Made by a program: the position numbers and the translations under genes
Notes under the pieces: model-generated
What the model was told of the DNA's origin: nothing
The model's database searches: none
Seen by the model: only the letters and a program-made list of their open reading frames with translations
Part shown: one piece after another, positions 43,300-51,180 of the stretch
How the letters are laid out: every line of letters starts with the position of its first letter
How positions within the stretch are numbered: position 1 is the first letter of the stretch
NCBI RefSeq assembly: GCF_029541745.1
Contig: NZ_CP089746.1
Span: forward strand, 5,527,559-5,591,558
Direction of reading: 5' to 3'
From: Streptomyces sp. LX-29
Lineage (GTDB): Bacteria; Actinomycetota; Actinomycetes; Streptomycetales; Streptomycetaceae
Length of the DNA stretch: 64,000 nucleotides

Positions 43300-44688
43300 T
43301 CACCGCGCCGACCCGCCGTCTCCGGCTTCGCTGAACAGGTGGGGGAAGTAGTCGATGTCGAACCGCAGCGCCTGGAAGAGGTCGCCGCCGGGGGTGGCGC
43401 CCGGGGCGGCGCCGGGCCCGGCCGCCAACAGCCGCTGGTTGCGTGCCACGCTGGCCGGCGACAGCGGCAGCCGACCGTGCGAGTGGTAGCGGATCGCCCC
43501 GCTCGGGTCCCGCCGCGGGATGATCGCCGAGTGGGCGTGCCGGCTGGCGCTGAACGGGATGTCGAGGCGGCCCTCGGCGAACGCGGTGACGATGGCGCTG
43601 TGCAGCCGCGGGGCGGCCAGCACCGGCTCGACGATCTCCGCGACCTCCCGGCAGATCCACCGCTGCTCCTCGGACACCGCCTCCTCGTCGACCGTGACGA
43701 AGTCCAACAGCTGGGAGTTGGCGATGCCCGCCAGCCGCAGCCCGGCCACGTTGGCCGCCGCGTCCGGGATGCCGTGCGCCTCCTGGTACGTCTTGGTGAT
43801 CATCTTGGAGGCGCCGCCGAGCCGGGCGGTCAACGCCCCGTAGAAGATCAGCTCCTCGGCGTGGTGCCGTTCCCTGGGGAAGACCCCCATGAACTCGTGG
43901 AGCACCGCGTGGGTGCGCACCCCTGCCGGCAGATAGCGGCCGGCCAGCTCGGGGATGGCGCGCAGCGCCGCCACGTCCTGGGCGAGATGGCCGCTCTGCG
44001 GATACGAGACGGAGACGCAGCGCACGCCCTCGGCCGTCGCCGCGACCGCCTCCAGCACGCTGATCGCCAGCGAGATCGACGGCGGCACGAGCACCGCGGT
44101 CAGCGTGCCGAACAGCTCCCGGTCCACCACGGTGCCCAGCCGCGCCAACTCGCCGCAGGCCGCGTCCACCTCGGCCCAGGCGGCCAGCGAGTGCGCCAGC
44201 GGCACGTCCTTGGAGTACGGCAGGTTGTACGAGATCCCGCCGCCCTCGAAGGAGGTGATGCCGGCGGCCACCGAGGTGGCGAACAGGGCGCGCGGGTCCG
44301 GCGAGCCATGTCGGATCTCCAGCGGCACCGACACGCTCTCGTTCAGCTCCCGGCCCCGCCGCCAGCCGTGGGTGACCAGCGGATAGCCGTTCAGCCCGAG
44401 CGGGTCGGCGCGCAGCGCCCGCTCGGCGTGCTCCCAGCGGAGCAGCCGGGTGTGCGCGTCGATGGTCAGGGTCAGGATGTCCGGGCGGCCCTCGCGTTCC
44501 AACTCGGCCAGGAGCGCCGCCATCTCCCGGTGGCCGCCGACGCCGCAGCGCGGCTGGAGCGCCACCCGGCCCGTCGCCTGCGCGAGGTCCAGCACCTCGG
44601 CGGCGGTCGGCTTGCCCAACCGGCCGATGTAGGCGACCGACTCCCGGAGGGAGGGCAGCTCTTCCGGCCCGGCCGGTGCGTCGGTCAT
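43300..44688 (-). CDS. Glutamate mutase-like large subunit (methylaspartate mutase E)
   Basis: A 462-residue protein matching the epsilon subunit of glutamate mutase: RCGVGGHREMAALLAEL near 47-63, VPLEIRHGSPDPRALFATSV at 121-140, FEGGGISYNLPYSKDVPL at 147-164, then YPQSGHLAQDVAALRAIPEL and GALTARLGGASKMITKTYQEAHGIPDAAAN. The enzyme carries out the B12-dependent carbon-skeleton isomerisation of glutamate to 3-methylaspartate. The start overlaps the small-subunit stop by four bases (ATGA). In several Streptomyces clusters such mutases supply 3-methylaspartate to a peptide or macrolactam. Substrate here is inferred. Confidence 0.85.
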   Translation of the reverse strand: MTDAPAGPEELPSLRESVAYIGRLGKPTAAEVLDLAQATGRVALQPRCGVGGHREMAALLAELEREGRPDILTLTIDAHTRLLRWEHAERALRADPLGLNGYPLVTHGWRRGRELNESVSVPLEIRHGSPDPRALFATSVAAGITSFEGGGISYNLPYSKDVPLAHSLAAWAEVDAACGELARLGTVVDRELFGTLTAVLVPPSISLAISVLEAVAATAEGVRCVSVSYPQSGHLAQDVAALRAIPELAGRYLPAGVRTHAVLHEFMGVFPRERHHAEELIFYGALTARLGGASKMITKTYQEAHGIPDAAANVAGLRLAGIANSQLLDFVTVDEEAVSEEQRWICREVAEIVEPVLAAPRLHSAIVTAFAEGRLDIPFSASRHAHSAIIPRRDPSGAIRYHSHGRLPLSPASVARNQRLLAAGPGAAPGATPGGDLFQALRFDIDYFPHLFSEAGDGGSAR

Positions 44689-45173
44689 CGGGCCGCGGCA
44701 CCGGCCAGCGCGCGGACGGCGGCACCGGCGCCCGCCCCGACCGGGGTGACGGCGGGTCGCAGGGTGTCCAGCAGCGGGGTCAGCTGCGAAGGACTGTCCA
44801 GCACATGGTCGACGCCCAGCGCGTACAGCCGGTCGATCGCGGAATCCTGCTTGACGCTGCCGACCGAGAGGTTGCCGCCGACGATCACGGGGCAGCGGAT
44901 CCGTCCCGCCCGCTTGGCGTCCGCCAGGTCGTGCAGATCCGCGTGGATCTGACCGTTGAGGCTGCCGATGATGACGGCCTCCGCCTCGGGGTGGCGCGCG
45001 CAGGCGTCCGCGAACTCGGCGACCGGGGTGCAGGTGCCCAGGTTGATGACGGTGAAGCCGTCGGCGCGCAGCGAGTGGGCGATCAGATGGTTGGCGACGG
45101 CGTGCGCGTCGCTGGCCGCGACGCCCAGGATCACCAGGCGTTCGGGGGAGTCGGGGGTGGCGGACATGGTCAT
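44685..45173 (-). CDS. Cobalamin-binding glutamate mutase-like small subunit
   Basis: A 162-residue B12-binding protein of the methylaspartate mutase S type. The cobalamin motif reads GVAASDAHAVANHLIAHSL, so DxHxxG becomes D22-A-H24-A-V-A27 with Ala in place of Gly; the other markers GSLNGQ (residues 70-75) and VIVGGNLSVG are present. His24 would replace the dimethylbenzimidazole ligand of the cofactor. The C-terminal Ala-rich tail of 25 residues is not part of the fold. Translation is coupled to the large subunit. ATG 45173 is supported by AGAGG; ATG 45167 is the alternative. Confidence 0.87.
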   Translation of the reverse strand: MTMSATPDSPERLVILGVAASDAHAVANHLIAHSLRADGFTVINLGTCTPVAEFADACARHPEAEAVIIGSLNGQIHADLHDLADAKRAGRIRCPVIVGGNLSVGSVKQDSAIDRLYALGVDHVLDSPSQLTPLLDTLRPAVTPVGAGAGAAVRALAGAAAR

Positions 45174-45221
45174 CCTGCGGAACCTCTCTGGCGGTACGGA
45201 GGGGGTGGGCGAGGCCGGCCG

Positions 45222-46418
45222 TCAGTCGTCGAAGGCGGCGAACAGCTCGCGGCGGCTGACCGACCGGAGCCGGGCGATGTCGAACTCCTCGGAGTCGGCC
45301 ACCGACAGCGAGTCGAAGACCCGGTTGATGGCGGCCACCAGGCCCCACTCCGCGGTGTACGGGGGCCAGCCGCGATGGCCGTCGGCGATGTCCTGCTGGC
45401 GCACGAAGACGTAGTCGTACCACTGGCGGCTGGCCGGATAGCGGTGGTGGTAGTCGTGCACCACGGTGTCCCCGGTGAGCACCAGGTAGCGGGTGGGGAA
45501 GTGCACCAGGGTCATGCGGAGCGTCCAGCGCGTCCAGGCGGCCGTCGCGCGCCCCGCCGAGAGCCCGGGCGCGGGGGCGGGTTCGCCGATGAAGATGGCG
45601 TTGGTGAGGCTGGCGAAGTACTCCTTGCCGCGCCGGACGGTGGCGTCGGGCGCCGGGAAGGTGTGCTTGACGCACAGCCGGAGGGTGTTGCTGATCTGGT
45701 AGAAGAAGATCAGCGGCAGAAACCAGACCACCAGCACCGGTACGACGAGACCGGTCCATACGGCGGCGACGGCGAGCGCTCCGTAGAGCAGGGGCGCCAG
45801 GACCTTCTCGGCGCGGGCGGAGTTCTTCCAGAAGGAGCGCACGCGCGCCACCGCGAAGGCCAGGTGGAAGCGCGGGGAGACCAGCTTGAGCAGCACCCTG
45901 CGCCACATCTGTCGACGCGTCATCCCGGGATGCAGGTCCAGGCTGACCAGGAACGCCTGCACGGTCGGGTCGCGCAGGGTCATGTGGTGCACGGCGTGGT
46001 GGTCGGCCACGTGCTCCTTGCTGTAGCGCTCGAAGTTCTGGATGACCAGCAGGCTGGAGACGGCGTAGCCGATGGCGGCGTCCAGTCGGCGGCGGCCGAA
46101 CATGTTCCGGTGCGAGCACTGGTGATAGATCATCATGCGCAGGTTGCGCTGGCCGTGCAGGGTCATCGCCCAGCCGGGGACCAGGAGCGGCAGCCAGCCG
46201 CCGCCGAGCACGAGCGCGGAGCTGGAGAGCGCGATGCCGGCCAGCATGCTCAGGACGGCCGTTGTCAGGTGGAATCCGGGCGACAGGTTGACAGGACGCT
46301 GGCCCGCCAGCGGTTTGCCGGTCAGGAAGGTGAGGGGTAACTGGAGCGGGCCGGGTAAGACCCGCATGGACTCGCGTGTGGCATCCGCGGTCGACATGGA
46401 CGCATTGCTGGCACTCAT
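45222..46418 (-). CDS. Membrane fatty-acid desaturase/hydroxylase-like enzyme
   Basis: A 398-residue membrane protein with the three His boxes of the diiron desaturase superfamily: HQCSH at 99-103, EHVADHHAVHH at 135-145 and HDYHH at 321-325, with hydrophobic segments near 50-85 and 205-245. Such enzymes desaturate, hydroxylate or ketolate acyl or terpenoid substrates using oxygen. It is the first gene of the five-gene minus-strand operon. Codons 21 and 27 are both TTA, which points to bldA control. The start at 46418 lacks a clear ribosome-binding site, and ATG 46397 is an alternative. Confidence 0.85.
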   Translation of the reverse strand: MSASNASMSTADATRESMRVLPGPLQLPLTFLTGKPLAGQRPVNLSPGFHLTTAVLSMLAGIALSSSALVLGGGWLPLLVPGWAMTLHGQRNLRMMIYHQCSHRNMFGRRRLDAAIGYAVSSLLVIQNFERYSKEHVADHHAVHHMTLRDPTVQAFLVSLDLHPGMTRRQMWRRVLLKLVSPRFHLAFAVARVRSFWKNSARAEKVLAPLLYGALAVAAVWTGLVVPVLVVWFLPLIFFYQISNTLRLCVKHTFPAPDATVRRGKEYFASLTNAIFIGEPAPAPGLSAGRATAAWTRWTLRMTLVHFPTRYLVLTGDTVVHDYHHRYPASRQWYDYVFVRQQDIADGHRGWPPYTAEWGLVAAINRVFDSLSVADSEEFDIARLRSVSRRELFAAFDD

Positions 46419-47287
46419 GGTGGGCGGGGGCCTTTTCTGCGTGGCGGCATGGCCGAAGGGGGTGTACAGGCAGAACCAGGTGCGGAGAGCAGGGGGCCGT
46501 ACAGCGGTGAAACCGGCGGAGCGGGGTACGGAACAGGCGCGGGAGGTGGCGGGCCACTGCCAGCGGCACGGCGCTCTGGAGGCGCGACCTTGTGACGTGC
46601 CATCTGACTGGCGGGCGGTGCCAAGCTACTCAGGTCTGCCAGGGGCAGTCAAGCATTGGTCATATCAAGTCACGACTAGTCAGTTCGCGCGCACATGGGC
46701 TAGGCTATTTAGGACTGTTGAACGAACCTGTGTACGTCACACATGGTCCTGGACAGTGGGGGGAGTACCGGGATGCCGGAGGAGCGGGGCGTGACTGCGG
46801 CCGCGTTACGGCCGGGTGTCACCGCCGCGGCGCGAGGCGGTTCGGGAGGGCCGCGCCGGACGCCGCGGCAACGGCTTCCGCGAGGCGGGAAGGTGCCCCG
46901 TCGACCACCGCTCCGAGGATCCTCACCGAGACGACCCGCTCCCCGCCGACCGGCCTTGTGGCCCTCGGTGTCGCGGCAGCCGGTTTCGCGGCCGTCGGTG
47001 TCAGAGGAGCCGGCGCTTCGAGGCCGACCGGCCCGGTGCCTACCGCCCGTGCCGCGGGCGCCGAGGAGCGCCTCTTTCCCGAAGTCCCTTCAGGGTCGTC
47101 CCGTTCCGCGTGTGTCGCCCGCGGGAGGACGACCTCCGGCCGCCTCGTCCGGTGCGCGACGGCCTGGGTCCCGGATCGCCGGGCCGCGGCGGAGGCTCAG
47201 GCCCTGGGCGTGCGGCGCCCCGCGCCCCCGACGCCGGTGGGGTGCCCCGCGCCCCGGAGCTCCATGGCGCGTCCCACACTCGCGGAG
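46419..47287. other. 869-bp gap; no convincing gene, possible remnant
   Basis: The first part (46600-46760) is unusually AT-rich for the window and carries the operon promoter and a plus-strand TAGGCTAT box. An ATG at 46772 has an excellent GGGGGAG site, but the frame soon becomes Arg/Pro-rich; a different frame reads TGLVALGVAAAGFAAVGV, like a signal anchor, about 180 bases downstream. This could be a frameshifted remnant. I do not call a gene. Confidence 0.5.
46623..46652 (-). promoter_or_regulatory. Candidate promoter of the desaturase-mutase operon
   Basis: On the minus strand TTGACT (46652-46647) and TAGCTT (46628-46623) are 18 bases apart, a good HrdB-type match in a local AT-rich area. 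It would give a 5' leader of about 200 bases before 46418. Confidence 0.55.
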
Positions 47288-48793
47288 TCAGTCGTGCGCG
47301 GCGGGGCTTTCCGGCCGCCTGCCGCTGCCCCCGCTCCCGTTGACACCTCTGACAACGCCGTCCCTGGCCGGGGGCCGGGGCCCGTCCAGCGGCGTCCCCG
47401 CCCACTGGGTCTCGTCCAGCCGGGTCGCGTCCAACAGCGCCCCCTCCAGCGGAGTCATGTCCGTCTCGCCGGTGAGGGTCCCCCCGCGCGGGGCGCCGAT
47501 CCTCCGGTCGCCCTCCGTCTGGGCCCCGTCCAGCGCCGAGGCCAGCGACTTCCACGCCTCGGTGGCCAGGTCGAGGTACCCCGAGTCCTCCGCCTGCATG
47601 GCCACGGCCCGCATCTGCGTCCGCGCCTCGGCCTCGGAGCCGATCCGCAACAGGCAGCGGCTGCGCAGCAGCCGGTTGCGCAGACCGTCATGAAACGCGA
47701 GCAGTCCGGTCTCCTCGGCCTGGTCGGCCGCCGCGATCGCCGCACGGTAGTCGCGCTCGATCCACAGCAGCCAGGCCGTCAGGGACAGCAGTGCGGCGCT
47801 CTGACCGGGGCCGCCCACCAGATCGACCGCGCGGCGCGCCTCCTTGATCCAGCCCCGGACGTCGTCGGTGCGCCCACTGCGCAGCCGCAGCGCGCTGGCC
47901 GCCATTCGCAGCCGCGCCCAGGCCAGCAGGTCGTCCCGGCTGTCCAGGATGGCCAGGGCCTTGAGCATCAGCCGGTCGCTCTCCTCGGCCCGCCCCTGAC
48001 GGCTGCGCACCCCGGCGCAGGTCCAGTAGATCTGGGCGGCCGTGCGGGGAGTGGTGGCGTCGGCCAGGGCCAGCAGCTCGGGCACCCGCTTGTCCGCGAG
48101 CCGCACCGCGCCCAGCTCGGTCTCGGCCGCGGCCACCGCCATCAGCGCGCGCGCCTGCTCGGGCGCTCCGGCTCCGCGGGCGGCCGCGACCGCCTGCTCG
48201 CCCGCCTCCAGAGCGGCCGGCAAATGGCCCAGGGCCCGCTCGTCGGCGGACAGGTCGGCCAGGATGCCGGCCCGGACCGCGGCCGCGTCCGGCCAGGTGG
48301 CGCTGGTGTCGAGCATGGTGCGCAGCACGCGGACCCGCGCGGGCAGCTCCTGCCGGCGGCCGTACGCCTCGGCCAGTGTCCACAGCAGATGCCAGTGCCA
48401 GCCGAACGGGACGGCCGCCTCCGCCTGGTCCAACTGCGGCTCCAGCAGCTCGATGACGCGGGCGGTGTCGCCGTCGCGCAGCGCGGTGGCCGCCTCGGCC
48501 AGCAGCAGGCTGCGGGCGGAGTGCGGATCGTCCGCTCCGCCGGGGCCCGCGCCGCCCGAGCCGGCTTCCGCCCCCTTCGACGGCGCGCAGGTCATCAGGG
48601 CCTCACTGGGCACGCCCAGCTTGTCCGCGAGGTAACCGAGGGCCGCGGGAGAGGGAAGGCGGTTGCCCATCTCGAGCCGTGAGATGTAGCTGGCGGACAC
48701 CGGTCCACCGGCCAACTCCGTCTGCTTGATCCCGCGCTCCAGCCGCAGTTGCCTCAGCCGCTGACCGAACTCGGGCTGGTTGACCACCGTCAT
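47288..48793 (-). CDS. XRE-type regulator with long TPR-like C-terminal domain
   Basis: A 501-residue regulator. The N-terminal XRE helix-turn-helix is GQRLRQLRLERGIKQTELAG, SASYISRLEMGNRLPSPAALGYLADKLGV (to about residue 65). Then an Ala/Gly linker and about ten helical pairs of TPR character (ARSLLLAEAATALRDGDTAR, LALADATTPRTAAQIYWTCAGV, WLLWIERDYRAAIAAADQAE) to residue 440. Architectures of this kind in Firmicutes (Rgg, PlcR, NprR) bind secreted peptides, and in Streptomyces they control antibiotic and development genes. ATG 48793 is the only sensible start. A small ORF with an export signal lies divergently 36 bases away. Confidence 0.88.
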   Translation of the reverse strand: MTVVNQPEFGQRLRQLRLERGIKQTELAGGPVSASYISRLEMGNRLPSPAALGYLADKLGVPSEALMTCAPSKGAEAGSGGAGPGGADDPHSARSLLLAEAATALRDGDTARVIELLEPQLDQAEAAVPFGWHWHLLWTLAEAYGRRQELPARVRVLRTMLDTSATWPDAAAVRAGILADLSADERALGHLPAALEAGEQAVAAARGAGAPEQARALMAVAAAETELGAVRLADKRVPELLALADATTPRTAAQIYWTCAGVRSRQGRAEESDRLMLKALAILDSRDDLLAWARLRMAASALRLRSGRTDDVRGWIKEARRAVDLVGGPGQSAALLSLTAWLLWIERDYRAAIAAADQAEETGLLAFHDGLRNRLLRSRCLLRIGSEAEARTQMRAVAMQAEDSGYLDLATEAWKSLASALDGAQTEGDRRIGAPRGGTLTGETDMTPLEGALLDATRLDETQWAGTPLDGPRPPARDGVVRGVNGSGGSGRRPESPAAHD

Positions 48794-48829
48794 GGCAAGC
48801 CCATTACTTCCTTGGGGAGAAATCCGGAC

Positions 48830-49000
48830 ATGTTAAGACTTCTTGCTGCATTGGTCATGTCGCTCACGGTCCAGGCGGCGGCCCAGACCTGCGCTGTGCC
48901 GACCTTGACCGAGGATGAGCGATCGGGTGGCCGGTTCGTGGCCCGAGCGGTGTCGCGCCCGACGGGGCCGGGGAGCTCCACCGACCTGGAGTGGCCGTAG
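48830..49000 (+). CDS. Very small secreted-peptide-like ORF beside the XRE-TPR gene
   Basis: A 56-codon ORF, MLRLLAALVMSLTVQAAAQT at the start, then CAVPTLTEDERSGGRFVARAVSRP and GPGSSTDLEWP. It has GGGGAGA about nine bases upstream. The start is a short basic/hydrophobic signal-like region; the rest is a polar peptide with one Cys. Codon 2 is TTA and the first eight codons have low GC3 (AGA, CTT, CTT, GCT, GCA), unlike the neighbours. The XRE gene is divergent. It could be a signalling peptide precursor, or a leader or chance ORF; no family is known to me. Confidence 0.5.
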   Translation: MLRLLAALVMSLTVQAAAQTCAVPTLTEDERSGGRFVARAVSRPTGPGSSTDLEWP

Positions 49001-49048
49001 TCCGGGTGGTGGCGTCGACACCGCCCGTATGACAACGCTATGACACCG

Positions 49049-49062
49049 CCAGTCAACTGGCA
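49049..49062. terminator. Small hairpin between the small ORF and the ArsR gene
   Basis: GCCAGT and ACTGGC form a perfect six-base stem with a two-base loop between the convergent ends. The stem is short, so termination is only a possibility. Confidence 0.4.
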
Positions 49063-49068
49063 AGCAAC

Positions 49069-49572
49069 TCAGGGGCATCGGTATGTCGGCGCCGGCGGGC
49101 GCTCGGTGAGGACCAGGGTGAGCAGGCCGGGAAAGGCGGCGTCGAACTCCTCCCGGCGCAGCCGGTTGAGCCTCCGGGCGCCCACGTCGCGCTGTTCGAG
49201 CAGTCCGGCGTGGCGCAACACCGTGAAGTGGTGGCTGCGGGTGGCCTTGCTGACGCCCAGGTCGAAGGTGCCGCAGGCGCGGCTCCAGTCCGGACAGTCG
49301 GCCAGTTCCCGGATGATGGCGCGGCGCACCGGGTCACCCAGCGCGCCCAGCGCGTCCTGCAGCGTGGCCTGGGCCGGGTCGGTGTGGGTGAGGCGGCGGG
49401 CGCGCTGCGAGACGCGGGCGCGGGCGTCGCTCGGTGGGGGGTCGGCGGCCGGGAGGTGCTCGCACGGCCGTGCGTCCAGAGGGGAGTCGTCCAGAGAGCG
49501 TTCGTTCAGGGAGGAGTCGTCGGGAGAGGCGGCCGTACTTGACTCGGTGTCAGGAGAGCGGCTTTTATTCAT
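49069..49572 (-). CDS. ArsR-family transcriptional regulator
   Basis: A 167-residue protein. The first 60 residues are acidic and probably disordered; the winged-helix domain is LQDALGALGDPVRRAIIRELADC, then SKATRSHHFTVLRHAGLLEQRDVG and RLNRLRREEFDAAFPGLLTLVL. This is the ArsR/SmtB fold but without the usual metal Cys boxes, as in the DUF5937-type non-metal sensors. ATG 49572 has GGAGG nine bases upstream. It is divergent from an MFS transporter, whose promoter overlaps the start of this gene, so it likely represses the exporter. Confidence 0.85.
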   Translation of the reverse strand: MNKSRSPDTESSTAASPDDSSLNERSLDDSPLDARPCEHLPAADPPPSDARARVSQRARRLTHTDPAQATLQDALGALGDPVRRAIIRELADCPDWSRACGTFDLGVSKATRSHHFTVLRHAGLLEQRDVGARRLNRLRREEFDAAFPGLLTLVLTERPPAPTYRCP

Positions 49573-49592
49573 CGTGATCGACCTCCATCGAA

Positions 49593-49598
49593 CACTAT
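49593..49598 (+). promoter_or_regulatory. -10 element of the MFS gene; leaderless start possible
   Basis: CACTAT at 49593-49598 is placed so that transcription would begin at about 49604, where a GTG opens the MFS frame. No ribosome-binding site is present. The same bases hold the leader of the divergent ArsR gene. Confidence 0.45.
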
Positions 49599-49603
49599 AG
49601 ACC

Positions 49604-51100
49604 GTGCGGGCGTCGCCGTGTCCGGCGTTCGCCCCGGAAGTGGATGCGAGTTGTCAGGTGAGTGAAGCCCTGGAGAGCGGTCCGGCGGCTCCGGCGCCGC
49701 GCGGTCGGGCGCCCTCGAAGGTACCGGAGCCCGCGAACCCGGGCGGCGGAACCGCCCTGGCGGCGGTCTGTCTCGGCTTCTTCATGGTGCTCATGGACGC
49801 CAGCGCGCTCAATGTCGCACTGCCGCGACTCCGCGCGGAACTCGGCGGCGGACTGGCCCCGTTGGAGTGGACGGTCAACAGCTACACCATCGCCATGGCG
49901 GCCTGCCTGCTCGGCGGCGGCGCACTCGCCGACCGGCTGGGCGCCCGTCGCCTCTTCGAACTGTCCCTGCTGCTCTTCGTCGCCGCCTCGGCCGCCTGCG
50001 CCGCCAGCCCCGGACTCGGCGCGCTGATCGCCGCGCGCACGGTGCAGGGCGTGGCGGCCGGCGGGCTGCTGCCCGCCTCGCTCGCGGTCATCGCGCACAT
50101 GTACCCCGAACCCGCGCGGCGCGCCAAGGCGTTCACCATCTGGGGCGGTGTCAGCTCCCTCGCCCTGGTCATCGGCCCGGTGGCGGGCGGCGCCCTGACC
50201 GCGGCCGTCGGCTGGCGCGCCATCTTCCTCATCAACGTGCCCATCGGGCTGCTCGCCGTCGCCGGCTGCCGCCGGCGGCTGGCCCCCTCGCCGACCCGCG
50301 CGGTGCCCCTGGACCCCTGGGGCCAGCTGGCGGCCGCGGTGGTGGTCGGCTGCGGTATCGGGGCGCTGGTCGAGGGCGGCAGCCACGGCTGGTCCGCCCC
50401 GCTGCCGCTGACCCTGCTCGGCGCGGCGGCCCTGGCGGCCGTCGCCTTCGGGCTCGCCGAACGCGCGGCCCGCCACCCGGTGCTCCCGCTGGGCGTGCTG
50501 CGCCGGCCCGGGTTCGCGGCCGGACTGGGGCTCGGGGCGCTGTTCCAGTTCGGCGCCTACGGCGGCCAGTTCGCCCTCTCGCTCCATCTGCAACACCGCT
50601 GGGGGCTGGGCGCGCTGGGCGCCGGACTGGCCTTCGTACCGTTCGCGAGCTGCTGGGCCTTCGCGTCGTTCGTGCTGGCCCGCGCGGTGACCCGTACCGG
50701 CCCCCGGCTGTTGCTGATCGTCGGCTCCGCCGGGGCCGCCGCCGGCGCCCTCGCGCTGCTCCCGCTCTCCGGCGGTCGGGACTGGCCGCTCTTCACGGTC
50801 GGCAGCTGTCTGCTGGGACTCGGCGCCGGGCTGATGGGTCCCAGCCTGCCCACGGTGGTGCTGCGCTCGCTCCCCCCGGACCAGTCGGGGCTGGCCTCCG
50901 GCTCGCTGAACGCGCTGCGGCAGGTGGGCGGCGCGATCGGCGTGGCGCTCTTCGGACCGCTGCTGGACGGGCGGGGCGACGCCGGCCTCCGGGTGTGTCT
51001 GGCCCTGGTGGCCCTGGGATTCGCGGCGGCCGCGCTGGTGGTGCGCCACAGCATGCCGGCTGTGACCCGCGCGAGGCCCGCGGACATCCGAACGACCTGA
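49604..51100 (+). CDS. MFS drug-efflux transporter next to an ArsR repressor
   Basis: A 498-residue transporter of the DHA2 class, 14 helices. The first 45 residues are Pro/Ala-rich; then LAAVCLGFFMVLMDASALNVALPRL (TM1 with the class MDxxIvNvALP signature), LLGGGALADRLGARRLFE (motif A) and GLASGSLNALRQVGGAIGVALFG. Start GTG 49604 may be leaderless; GTG 49658 is an alternative within the same frame. It is followed by a quinone oxidoreductase gene on the same strand after 80 bases. Substrate unknown. Confidence 0.87.
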   Translation: MRASPCPAFAPEVDASCQVSEALESGPAAPAPRGRAPSKVPEPANPGGGTALAAVCLGFFMVLMDASALNVALPRLRAELGGGLAPLEWTVNSYTIAMAACLLGGGALADRLGARRLFELSLLLFVAASAACAASPGLGALIAARTVQGVAAGGLLPASLAVIAHMYPEPARRAKAFTIWGGVSSLALVIGPVAGGALTAAVGWRAIFLINVPIGLLAVAGCRRRLAPSPTRAVPLDPWGQLAAAVVVGCGIGALVEGGSHGWSAPLPLTLLGAAALAAVAFGLAERAARHPVLPLGVLRRPGFAAGLGLGALFQFGAYGGQFALSLHLQHRWGLGALGAGLAFVPFASCWAFASFVLARAVTRTGPRLLLIVGSAGAAAGALALLPLSGGRDWPLFTVGSCLLGLGAGLMGPSLPTVVLRSLPPDQSGLASGSLNALRQVGGAIGVALFGPLLDGRGDAGLRVCLALVALGFAAAALVVRHSMPAVTRARPADIRTT

Positions 51101-51180
51101 GAACGCCGCGAACGTAGCGAACGCCACGTCATGCGAGAGACACGAGGAACACGAGAAACACCAGAGAGGGGAGGCGCCTG

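Noticed and set aside
40170..46418. A complete nonribosomal peptide or polyketide cluster
   Set aside because: No adenylation, condensation, ketosynthase or carrier domains are seen in or next to the operon; only tailoring and mutase genes.
46743..47693. A 316-codon plus-strand protein
   Set aside because: Mostly Arg/Pro/Ser with no motif, and it overlaps the end of the XRE gene in antisense; a remnant is possible but a gene is not supported.
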